From Aphodosoma sp045126975 (GTDB lineage: Bacteria; Bacteroidota; Bacteroidia; Bacteroidales; Paludibacteraceae), in assembly GCA_045126975.1 (NCBI GenBank), contig JBGVPL010000042.1:97941-161940 (forward strand): a stretch of DNA of 64,000 bases, written 5' to 3'. Position 1 is the first letter of the stretch; every line of letters starts with the position of its first letter. The position numbers and the translations under genes were made by a program. Positions 7,589-15,331 of this stretch are shown here, piece by piece. A model generated the notes under the pieces. The model saw only the letters and a program-made list of their open reading frames with translations, was not told the DNA's origin and made no database searches.

Positions 7589-9445
7589 ATGAAGCAAACG
7601 TTTAAAATATTTTTATTAGTTATTTTTTGTATTCTGACTATATTGGGTTGTGCCAATCGAGGTAGTGGTCCACAAGGAGGTCCAAAAGATACCACCCCGC
7701 CACGATTGTTAAAGTGTAGTCCCGAAAATGGAGCAACTAATGTATCCCCTGATAAGATACAATTGACTTTTGATGAAATTGTATTAGTGCAAAGTACATT
7801 TGAAAAGGTGGTTATTTCGCCACCTCAAACTAATATGGCAATTATTAAAGCATCTGGGCATAAAGTAAATGTAGAACTTCAAGATACATTAAAACCAAAT
7901 ACTACATACACAATTGATTTTACAAATTCAATTGTTGATAATAATGAACGAAATGAATTAGACGGATTTACATTTAGTTTTGCAACAGGTGATTTTATTG
8001 ATACATTAAAGCTCTCTGGCACGATTGTTGATGCAGAAACATTGAACCCAATACCTAATCTAATCGTCGGTATTCATAGTAATCTCAACGATACAGTTTT
8101 CGTATCTATACCTTTCGATCGTATTACTAAAACAAATAGTGAAGGTAAATTTACGATAAGTAATATAAAAGAGGGCAAATATCATGTTTTTGCTCTATCT
8201 GACATAGGTAATAATTATTATTTTGATATTCCAACCGAACAGATTGCTTTTGATGATAGTGTATATACTCCGATTTGTACAACAGATGTTACATACGATA
8301 CAATTTCGCATTATGCTGTGATTGATTCGGTGGAAAATATAGTTGATTCAACGCAGTTAATAATTGATTCAATAATAACTAAAAATAATTATATTTATAC
8401 ACCTGACGATGTTGTGTTATTTGCCTTTACCGAAAAAAACAACCGTCAGTATTTGTCGAAATCATCACGTCCAGAGCGCCATAAATTAGTATTAGAATTT
8501 GGTAATACATGTGATTCTTTACCTATGCTTCGACCATTAAATTTTGAAGATAGTATATTTACCTACATGTTGCAAAAAAGTGAAAATATTGATACTATCA
8601 CTTATTGGCTTACAGATACACTTTTATGGCAACAAGACACATTGCAAATAGAAACTACATATCAAAAACGCGATGATTCAATCTATTGGCAAACTGATAC
8701 AATAACTTTTTTGTATCGTGCACCAAAAACTAATACAAGTAAAAACAAAAAAGAGAACAAAACACAACAGGTTGAATATCACAAAATAAAATCAAATAAA
8801 TCAGGAAGTTTTGATGTTTATATACCTCTTACTCTTGAATTTGATGTACCTACTAAAATGACTTCTAATGATACTATTCAATATCGTTTACAAGAAAAAG
8901 TTGATACAAATTGGGTAGATTTGGATGCCGATTTGATAAAATGTGATAGTATGGGATTGAAATATGAAGTGAAATACGAATGGAAACCTACCACAAGTTA
9001 TCAATTAATCATTGATTCTGCGTTATTTACATCTTTTATAGGTTTAGCAACAAATACTGAGATTTTAGAATTTAAAACTAAATCACTTGAAGAATACGCT
9101 GTTTTAATATTTGAATTGACAAATTATACAGGAAAAGAAGTTATTCAAATATTAAATAAAGATGATAAAGTGATACGACAACAATTAGCAACAGAAAATA
9201 AAGTAAAATTTGAGTATATAACCCCTGATGTCTATTATGCGCGCCTATTTATAGATGAAAATGGCAATGGCAAATGGGATACTGGTAATTATAAAGAGAA
9301 ACGACAAGCAGAAAAAGTTTATTATTACCCATACGATATGGAGCTTCGCGCTTTTTGGGATGTTGAAGAAGTTTGGAACATCAACGAATTGCCAATTCTC
9401 GAACAAAAGCCTAAAGAACTCATAAAGATAGAAAATAAGAAGTAG
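7589..9445 (+). CDS. Ig-like (Big_5) domain lipoprotein
   Basis: 618 residues from the ATG at 7589; an in-frame ATG at 7532 lies inside dprA. Signal peptide and lipobox TILGC (Cys20). The next segment, PQGGPKDTTPPRL..SPENGATNV, followed by an SbsA-type Ig-like fold (about 35-130), is characteristic of a conserved Bacteroidetes outer-membrane lipoprotein family. A carboxypeptidase-like repeat (about 145-200) and a C-terminal DENGNGKWDTGNY segment, possibly Ca-binding, are also visible. It is probably surface or periplasmic. Its function is unknown. Upstream bases are micro-word repeats. Confidence 0.8.
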   Translation: MKQTFKIFLLVIFCILTILGCANRGSGPQGGPKDTTPPRLLKCSPENGATNVSPDKIQLTFDEIVLVQSTFEKVVISPPQTNMAIIKASGHKVNVELQDTLKPNTTYTIDFTNSIVDNNERNELDGFTFSFATGDFIDTLKLSGTIVDAETLNPIPNLIVGIHSNLNDTVFVSIPFDRITKTNSEGKFTISNIKEGKYHVFALSDIGNNYYFDIPTEQIAFDDSVYTPICTTDVTYDTISHYAVIDSVENIVDSTQLIIDSIITKNNYIYTPDDVVLFAFTEKNNRQYLSKSSRPERHKLVLEFGNTCDSLPMLRPLNFEDSIFTYMLQKSENIDTITYWLTDTLLWQQDTLQIETTYQKRDDSIYWQTDTITFLYRAPKTNTSKNKKENKTQQVEYHKIKSNKSGSFDVYIPLTLEFDVPTKMTSNDTIQYRLQEKVDTNWVDLDADLIKCDSMGLKYEVKYEWKPTTSYQLIIDSALFTSFIGLATNTEILEFKTKSLEEYAVLIFELTNYTGKEVIQILNKDDKVIRQQLATENKVKFEYITPDVYYARLFIDENGNGKWDTGNYKEKRQAEKVYYYPYDMELRAFWDVEEVWNINELPILEQKPKELIKIENKK

Positions 9446-9502
9446 GGGTGAAATTAAATAAGACGTTAATAACTAATCACTAATCATTAAAAACTAACTA
9501 TT

Positions 9503-10654
9503 ATGGCACGTATATTGGTAGTGGATGATGAACGTTTCATACGTAACACCATCAAAGATATTCTCGAACACGAGAAATACATAGTAGATGTGGCTGAAGA
9601 TGCTACTCAAGCATTTGAAAAAGCCAAAACTAAGCACTACGATTTGATTCTTACCGATATCGTAATGCCAGGTATAAATGGTATTGTTCTTCTTGAAAAG
9701 CTTAAAGACGATGGATTTGAAGCTCCAATTATGATTATGTCTGCTCATGGTAATATCGAAATTGCCGTTGAATGTATCAAAAAAGGAGCTTTTGATTTTC
9801 TTGAAAAACCACTTGATTTGAATCGTTTGCTTGTGTCAACACGAAATGCTCTCGATAAAAACAAATTGGTCAAAGAGACTAAAACCCTTAAAAAGAAGAT
9901 ACAACGCAACTACGAAATGATTGGCGAATCGCCTTGTGTCAAAAAATTGCGCCATTTGATAGAACTTATTTCTAAGACTGATACCCGAGTATTGATTACA
10001 GGCGATAATGGAACAGGTAAAGAGGTTGTTGCCCGTCAGATATATCAAAACTCTCCACGTGCCGACAAACCTTTCATCGAAGTCAATTGTGCGGCTATTC
10101 CGTCTGAACTTATTGAAAGTGAACTATTCGGACATGAAAAAGGAGCATTTACCTCTGCTATCAAACAGCGCATAGGTAAATTTGAACAAGCCGATGGCGG
10201 TACAATATTTCTTGATGAAATTGGTGATATGAGTCTGCCTGCACAAGCCAAAGTATTGCGCTGTTTGCAAGAGAATGTGATTTCGCCAGTAGGTAGCGAC
10301 AAATTAATAAAGATTGACGTTCGCGTATTAGCTGCTACGAACAAAAATTTGGAAGAAGAAATTGAAAAAGGCAATTTCCGTGAAGACCTTTTTCACCGCT
10401 TGAATGTTGTACCTCTTCATGTTGACCCATTGTCAAAACGTGTAGAAGATATACCTTTACTTGTAGAATACTTTACAAGCATTATCTGTGAATCACAAGG
10501 CCGAGCTGTGAAACACTTCTCAAAAGAGGCTATCGAAAAACTCCAACAAAAGCCATGGCGAGGTAACATCCGTGAATTACGTAATATTGTAGAGCGACTT
10601 ATCATACTTTGTGGAGATACTATTACAGCACAAGATGTTGAAGAATATGCATAA
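9503..10654 (+). CDS. Sigma-54-dependent response regulator lacking a DNA-binding domain
   Basis: 383 residues. Receiver domain 1-120 with phospho-acceptor Asp52 (LILTDIVMPG) and the conserved lysine in FLEKPLD. The AAA+ domain (about 135-370) has Walker A GDNGTGKE, a GAFTGA-loop variant GAFTSA (the loop that contacts sigma-54), Walker B GGTIFLDEIGD and the arginine finger region FREDLFHRLNV. The protein ends at ITAQDVEEYA, immediately after the AAA+ C-lobe, so the Fis-type helix-turn-helix of NtrC is absent. It may activate sigma-54 from solution or through partners. No histidine kinase is adjacent. A strong terminator follows. Confidence 0.92.
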   Translation: MARILVVDDERFIRNTIKDILEHEKYIVDVAEDATQAFEKAKTKHYDLILTDIVMPGINGIVLLEKLKDDGFEAPIMIMSAHGNIEIAVECIKKGAFDFLEKPLDLNRLLVSTRNALDKNKLVKETKTLKKKIQRNYEMIGESPCVKKLRHLIELISKTDTRVLITGDNGTGKEVVARQIYQNSPRADKPFIEVNCAAIPSELIESELFGHEKGAFTSAIKQRIGKFEQADGGTIFLDEIGDMSLPAQAKVLRCLQENVISPVGSDKLIKIDVRVLAATNKNLEEEIEKGNFREDLFHRLNVVPLHVDPLSKRVEDIPLLVEYFTSIICESQGRAVKHFSKEAIEKLQQKPWRGNIRELRNIVERLIILCGDTITAQDVEEYA

Positions 10655-10656
10655 AC

Positions 10657-10710
10657 AAAAAGAAGTTGACCCTGAAAAGTCAACTTCTTTTTTTATTCCC
10701 TATACACACA
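10657..10710 (+). repeat. 54-bp direct repeat, outer copy of the recQ 3' end; also a terminator
   Basis: Identical to 11969-12022. It contains the hairpin AAGAAGTTGAC-cctgaaaa-GTCAACTTCTT plus T7. The other copy encodes the last recQ codons, so this one is a detached recQ terminus now serving as terminator of the sigma-54 regulator. Confidence 0.9.
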
Positions 10711-10724
10711 AATCATTTATTTTA

Positions 10725-10756
10725 TTTGCTTAAACAAATATTTTATTGTAGATTTG
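10725..10756 (+). promoter_or_regulatory. Consensus Bacteroidetes promoter
   Basis: TTTG (10725-10728), 20 bases, TAGATTTG (10749-10756). It drives the secreted protein gene that starts at 10803. Confidence 0.65.
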
Positions 10757-10802
10757 CAAAGAAAGTTAATAAATTTTCTATAACCATTAAACCATTACAA
10801 CT

Positions 10803-11960
10803 ATGAAAAAAATTATCACATTATTATTAGGCACATTTTTATGTGTTTTATCTTTTGCAGAAAATAATTCATCTGCTATTGTATATGCTGAAACATCTTT
10901 TAATTTTTATAAAACACAAAATGCTATTTTGAATATTCACCCAAACTATTCAAGTTGTTCTCCTATTGAACTTTCTCAAAATGACATAAAAAACACAAAA
11001 TTTATTATTCAAAATACAGGGGGAATAACAATTGAAAATAAGTTTATAGAAAATAATCAAGAAGGTATTATTTATTCAAATGATTATATAAAACTTTCTT
11101 CTGGTTTTCATGCAAAAGCAGGTTGTAATCTACATATTGCAATTAAAAACGACATAGAATGTAATGATACTCAAAATGTTTCATATATACAAAAACATAA
11201 TACCTCAGAATCCACAAAAGAACAATGGTGTAATCAATGGAATGTATTAACACATAGTTATTTAGAGCCAGATGATGAATTATATGGAGCAAGAACCAAT
11301 ATATTTCTATTAGATAAAGATACCGTTATTAACAATCAGGAATATACTACATTGACATGTTATTCTAGTAAAAAATCAATAAATGAGAAATGGTATGTTG
11401 GCGCATTACGCTTCACCAATGACAAAAAAGTTTATATCTATTATGATAATACAGAGTATCTATTGTATGATTTTAATGTTCAAATAGGAGATACATTAGA
11501 AATATTTGGTGGTATAACTTATTACAAGGAACGCAGAACGCTTAAACATGTTATTACAGAAATAGATACTTTAGACGATAATAGATTGAAAATAACATCT
11601 GATGCTTTCCTCCGAACTGATTATGACAATTGGCAAATTTATGAATGGCCTTATACTATAGTATGGATAGAATGTGTTGGTTCTTTAAATGGCATTGTCC
11701 ATAGTGACCCAACATCAATGACTGGAAATCTTTCTAATGTATTATTATGTGCTTATCAAAATGAAGAACATATTTTTACAACTATTTATCCTTCTTATGA
11801 AGTATTAGGTTGTATCTATAACGAAGGTGATGTTATTACAACTACAGAAAAAGTGGAAACCCCAAAACCATTAGTTCAGAAAATTATTCGAAATGGTGAG
11901 ATATTCATAATTCGAGATGGTAAAACCTATAATATTATGGGTATAGAAATAGAAGAATAA
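10803..11960 (+). CDS. Secreted protein with 3-coathanger stack domain and T9SS-like tail
   Basis: 385 residues. Signal peptide MKKIITLLLGTFLCVLSFA, then an N-terminal region ending in DYIKLSSGFHAKAGCNLHIAI (near residue 95-115), the 3-coathanger stack domain common in Bacteroidota secreted proteins. The middle part (about 130-345) is unrecognised, rich in aromatic residues and with a WYVGALRF segment. The end, IIRNGEIFIIRDGKTYNIMG, resembles short T9SS sorting tails. It is AT-richer than its neighbours. The gene, its promoter and both flanks sit between two identical 54-bp repeats, which suggests arrival as a one-gene block. Confidence 0.7.
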   Translation: MKKIITLLLGTFLCVLSFAENNSSAIVYAETSFNFYKTQNAILNIHPNYSSCSPIELSQNDIKNTKFIIQNTGGITIENKFIENNQEGIIYSNDYIKLSSGFHAKAGCNLHIAIKNDIECNDTQNVSYIQKHNTSESTKEQWCNQWNVLTHSYLEPDDELYGARTNIFLLDKDTVINNQEYTTLTCYSSKKSINEKWYVGALRFTNDKKVYIYYDNTEYLLYDFNVQIGDTLEIFGGITYYKERRTLKHVITEIDTLDDNRLKITSDAFLRTDYDNWQIYEWPYTIVWIECVGSLNGIVHSDPTSMTGNLSNVLLCAYQNEEHIFTTIYPSYEVLGCIYNEGDVITTTEKVETPKPLVQKIIRNGEIFIIRDGKTYNIMGIEIEE

Positions 11961-11968
11961 GATACAGA

Positions 11969-12022
11969 AAAAAGAAGTTGACCCTGAAAAGTCAACTTCT
12001 TTTTTTATTCCCTATACACACA
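11969..12022 (+). repeat. 54-bp direct repeat, inner copy overlapping the recQ 3' end
   Basis: Bases 11992-12022 encode the last recQ codons (CIGNKKRS and stop). The hairpin AAGAAGTTGAC/GTCAACTTCTT acts as a shared terminator for the two convergent genes. Confidence 0.9.
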
Positions 12023-13701
12023 TCACAATGCCCACATGGTTGGATGTCTGTTTGTCCGAAGTACCGAGCTAATAATACCGAACGACAAGTATCTTTTGTT
12101 GCGTATTCATAGATAGAAACAAGTCGTGAATACATGCGGTCTATTCGATTTTCGTATGCCAATGGTGGTATATATAGCGTATCAGCATCCTGACGGTCAG
12201 TATTATAAATCAACAGTGGCGTGCGTTTGAATGGCACATATTGCACAACACCCACACGGTGCAACCATATCAAATGGGCATATACCTCTTCGCGCGACGA
12301 CTGTGTGAGTATAGCAATTTTGTCTTCATTTATATGTTTTGCGTCGGTGAATATACCCGGGTAAAGACGCAATATCGCTTCGAATATATGGTCATTCTTA
12401 GGATGTTCCATGCGCCACTCATAGAGTTTCGATGGGTGCATGATGACCTTCATTTTACTCGGACTCTCCATCTCTTCAGTTAGAGTAATATATCCTGCCC
12501 ATTGCAAAATATTCAAAGCCCCTTGTGCCAATGAATACGACAACCTACAAGTGTGGCAAAACTCCTCCAATTTAAACGGATACACAGCCCCCTCGCCCGA
12601 CCCTTCGCCTATTACATAATAGTTGGCAAGATGTTGATACACAGCCCGTACATACTCTTTTGGTGGAAATACTTTCTCATGACGGCGCACCAATTGTTCT
12701 ACCGAAGATGGCGTGATGAGCAGTACGGCGTATGACTTCTGACCATCCCGTCCAGCGCGCCCAGCCTCTTGATAATAAGCCTCAAGTGCATCAGGTATGT
12801 CGTAGTGAATTACCAATCTCACATCCGCCTTGTCTATACCCATACCAAAAGCATTCGTTGCGCAAAGAATCCGAGTCTGCCCCGACATCCATTGGTTTTG
12901 TCGCTCTTTGCGCTCATGCGACTCAAGTCCTGCATGGTAGTAATTCGCCGAAAAATCCATCGATTGTAGCATTTTCGCCACCTTTTCTGCCCCATCACGC
13001 GTGCGAGTATATATAATTGTTGAGCCAGCAACCGAATTCAGTATTTTGAACAATTGAGCATCTTTGTTGTCAGTCATCCGCACCACATAGCAGAGATTAT
13101 GACGTTCAACACTCGCCTGAAACATATTGTGAGGCGTACGAAAAGCCAATTTGTCTTTTATGTCAGTCACCACATCAGGCGTTGCCGAAGCCGTCAAAGC
13201 CATAATTGGCACATCAGGATACATCTCTCGCAGTTCAGCAATTTTCAAGTACGAAGGGCGGAAATCATAGCCCCATTCCGATATACAATGCGCCTCATCT
13301 ACAGCGATAAAACTCAGTTGAAGGAATTGCAACCGCTTCAGGAATAGGTCAGATTGCAGGCGTTCAGGGGCAACATATAGCATCTTAAATGCCCCATACT
13401 GAGCCTGTTCCAGTATATTGAACACCTTATCTCGATTCATCCCAGCATGTATCACTTCGGCGCGAATGCCACGTTTACGCAAGTTCTGTATCTGGTCAGT
13501 CATCAACGCAATCAAAGGCGACACAATCAGAGCCATGCCATCCATAGCCAACGCAGGCACCTGATAAGTCAGCGACTTACCCCCACCAGTTGGCAATATA
13601 GCAAGCGTATCCATTCCCGCCCCAATGCTCTCAATAATATCCAATTGCAAAGGACGGAAATCCTCATAGCCCCAATTTTCCTTCAATATTTTGTGATACA
13701 T
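11992..13701 (-). CDS. recQ: Short RecQ-type ATP-dependent DNA helicase
   Basis: 569 residues from the ATG at 13701; a TTG six bases upstream is less likely. Superfamily 2 motifs: Q-motif region FRPLQLDII, motif I LPTGGGKSLTYQ, motif II DEAHCISEWGYDFRPSY, motif III ALTASAT and motif VI QEAGRAGRDG. The zinc-binding cysteines lie in the C-terminal CRSVLLARYFGQ..PCGHCDVC. The protein stops there, so the winged-helix and HRDC domains of longer RecQ proteins are missing. It unwinds recombination and fork intermediates. Both termini are duplicated outside the gene, at 10657-10710 and 14943-14990. Confidence 0.92.
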   Translation of the reverse strand: MYHKILKENWGYEDFRPLQLDIIESIGAGMDTLAILPTGGGKSLTYQVPALAMDGMALIVSPLIALMTDQIQNLRKRGIRAEVIHAGMNRDKVFNILEQAQYGAFKMLYVAPERLQSDLFLKRLQFLQLSFIAVDEAHCISEWGYDFRPSYLKIAELREMYPDVPIMALTASATPDVVTDIKDKLAFRTPHNMFQASVERHNLCYVVRMTDNKDAQLFKILNSVAGSTIIYTRTRDGAEKVAKMLQSMDFSANYYHAGLESHERKERQNQWMSGQTRILCATNAFGMGIDKADVRLVIHYDIPDALEAYYQEAGRAGRDGQKSYAVLLITPSSVEQLVRRHEKVFPPKEYVRAVYQHLANYYVIGEGSGEGAVYPFKLEEFCHTCRLSYSLAQGALNILQWAGYITLTEEMESPSKMKVIMHPSKLYEWRMEHPKNDHIFEAILRLYPGIFTDAKHINEDKIAILTQSSREEVYAHLIWLHRVGVVQYVPFKRTPLLIYNTDRQDADTLYIPPLAYENRIDRMYSRLVSIYEYATKDTCRSVLLARYFGQTDIQPCGHCDVCIGNKKRS

Positions 13702-13705
13702 CTTC
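13658..13705 (-). repeat. 48-bp direct repeat, inner copy at the recQ 5' end
   Basis: Encodes the start of recQ (MYHKILKENWGYEDF). It matches 14943-14990 at 44 of 48 positions. Confidence 0.85.
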
Positions 13706-13714
13706 AAAACTATA

Positions 13715-14893
13715 TCAATCTTTACTCAAAAACAAGTTGCAAAACTCATTTAATTGTTGTTGCATGCGCTCTTGTGGTATGAGAATACGTTTGTACTCAG
13801 CAATCATCGTAGGGCTCATACTGCGGCTCATTGCGTATTCAACTACCACATGGTCGGCTTCGGGGCAGAGTATAATTCCTATCGATGGGTTTTCGTTAGA
13901 GCGTTTTACGTCGCGGTCGAGAGCTTCGAGATAGAATTCCAATTGTCCGAGGTCGCGAGGATGAAATTTGGTCTTTTTGAGCTCCACTGCTACCAACGCT
14001 TGTAGTCCACGATGGAAGAAGAGCAAGTCCGCTTTATAGGTTGATGCACCTACCGTCAGATTGTATTCTTGGTCCATGAAAATGAAGTCTTTACCCAATT
14101 CGAGTATAAATTGTTTCATATTCTCTATTAGACTATTTTTCAGTTTCGATTCGCTATGCTTTTTGGGTAGGTCGAGAAAATCTACGAACAACGTATCTTT
14201 GAACATTACGAGGGCGTTTGGATATGCCTCGAGCATACCTTTCGACATATTATCTTTGCTACTCAATAGCGTAGAATAAGATTGGTTAGAGATGCAATGT
14301 TGAAGTTCTTTATAAGCAAGATGTTCCTTATTGGCATAGAGTATATAGAACATTCTTTCCTCATAGCTTTTGCAACGACAAAGAATTTCAATGTGATTAC
14401 TCAAAGATGTCAATTCCAATATTTTTGGCATTTGTGCAGATGGCATTTGGACAATTTGTGCAGATGGTGTCTGCACAATTACAACATCTTCATTCTGAGG
14501 AAATAACCTCACATCTTCAATTTGTGCAGATGCTGGCTGCACAAATTGAGTATTAAGATATTTTTCGACGGTTAAAATAAACTTCTCTGATGAATATTCG
14601 TCATAAAACATCACCATATTATAGATATTTCGTCGACTATAGCCCTTAATCTCTGGATGCTGAGAGCGAATATATTCCGATAGTTGCGTTACAACCTTGC
14701 TTCCCCATTCTTCGTTTTTCAGTTTAGCCGACACATATCCACCAACATGCCATGCCGTGAGTAACAACTCGTTGTTTACAGCCTTTGACGCACGGCTTTT
14801 GTGTTGTAGTATTATGCCGACAACTTCGCCAAATTGTTGTTCAATACAGTTGTTAATTGACGATTCATTGTTAATAATAGGTGTTTTATTCAT
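13715..14893 (-). CDS. DUF1016 / PDDEXK nuclease domain protein (YhcG-like)
   Basis: 392 residues from the ATG at 14893 (MNKTPIINNESS). N-terminal DUF1016 helical domain: LTAWHVGGYVSAKL, WGSKVVTQLSEYIRSQHPE and GYSRRNIYNMVMFY. C-terminal PDDEXK nuclease-like core: KADLLFFHRGLQALVAVELK with the D...ExK triad, then GQLEFYLEALD and GIILCPEADHVVVEYA. The linker (about residues 120-160) carries tandem PSAQ(I/M) repeats encoded by TTTGTGCAGATG words. DUF1016 proteins are often mobile and found near restriction or defence genes; the activity is not established. The gene ends 14 bases before recQ and is bracketed by 48-bp recQ-derived repeats. Confidence 0.85.
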   Translation of the reverse strand: MNKTPIINNESSINNCIEQQFGEVVGIILQHKSRASKAVNNELLLTAWHVGGYVSAKLKNEEWGSKVVTQLSEYIRSQHPEIKGYSRRNIYNMVMFYDEYSSEKFILTVEKYLNTQFVQPASAQIEDVRLFPQNEDVVIVQTPSAQIVQMPSAQMPKILELTSLSNHIEILCRCKSYEERMFYILYANKEHLAYKELQHCISNQSYSTLLSSKDNMSKGMLEAYPNALVMFKDTLFVDFLDLPKKHSESKLKNSLIENMKQFILELGKDFIFMDQEYNLTVGASTYKADLLFFHRGLQALVAVELKKTKFHPRDLGQLEFYLEALDRDVKRSNENPSIGIILCPEADHVVVEYAMSRSMSPTMIAEYKRILIPQERMQQQLNEFCNLFLSKD

Positions 14894-14942
14894 ATAATAA
14901 ATGAAGTGTAGAGCATTAATATTACGTCTGCAAAGATACAAA

Positions 14943-14990
14943 AAATCCTCGTAACCTCAATTTTCCTTCAATATTTTGCGATACATCTTC
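14943..14990 (-). pseudogene. Vestigial recQ 5' end (outer direct repeat)
   Basis: A detached copy of the recQ start: ATG at 14986, reading MYRKILKEN then TGA where recQ has TGG. A -7 box TACCTTTG (15017-15010) lies 24 bases upstream, so the original recQ promoter may have stayed with this fragment. Confidence 0.8.
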
Positions 14991-15073
14991 GATAGATTTT
15001 TTGTGATTACAAAGGTAATAAAAAACTTTCATAAAAGATATAATCAAAATAAAAACTTCAATCAACAAACTTT

Positions 15074-15111
15074 GCATTGAGTAAAATTACTCAATGCACT
15101 GAGTAAAATGC
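15074..15111. promoter_or_regulatory. Palindromic operator-like site with an extra half site
   Basis: GCATTGAGTAA-aa-TTACTCAATGC is a perfect 11-bp-arm palindrome (15074-15097), followed at once by a third half, TGAGTAAAATGC (15100-15111). It lies in the 440-base gap between the DUF1016 gene and the LRR gene. No regulator gene adjoins it. The gap holds no ORF I can support. Confidence 0.45.
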
Positions 15112-15209
15112 AATATTATGCATAAAATAGCAGATTATCAGATGATTATGAAATGGTTTATTGTAGAGTATAAAATTTTGACAATGGATTTGCGTAAATT
15201 ATTTTAAAT

Positions 15210-15243
15210 AAAAGAGATACATCGCGGTGGATATATCTCTTTT
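15210..15243 (-). terminator. Terminator hairpin after the LRR gene
   Basis: AAAAGAGATA pairs with TATCTCTTTT; A/T tracts on both sides make it potentially bidirectional. Confidence 0.6.
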
Positions 15244-15258
15244 GTTGTTTTATAGTAG

Positions 15259-15279
15259 GGACGCACGGTTCGTGCGTCC
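15259..15279. repeat. GGACGCACG hairpin repeat
   Basis: GGACGCACG-gtt-CGTGCGTCC, a perfect hairpin, followed by the CCCGAAGGGG word also seen near 23892. Related in style to the GAGACGCAATA palindromes. Confidence 0.55.
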
Positions 15280-15331
15280 GATGACCCGAAGGGGCAGAAA
15301 CAACCTTTGACTATCGGTACAAATAGGGAGT

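Noticed and set aside
10657..12022. Insertion sequence or transposon around the 10803 gene
   Set aside because: No transposase or terminal inverted repeats; the flanking 54-mers are direct repeats derived from recQ.
12232..12250. TGGCAC...TTGCAC resembling a sigma-54 promoter
   Set aside because: The GG-GC distance is 10 instead of 12 and it lies inside recQ.
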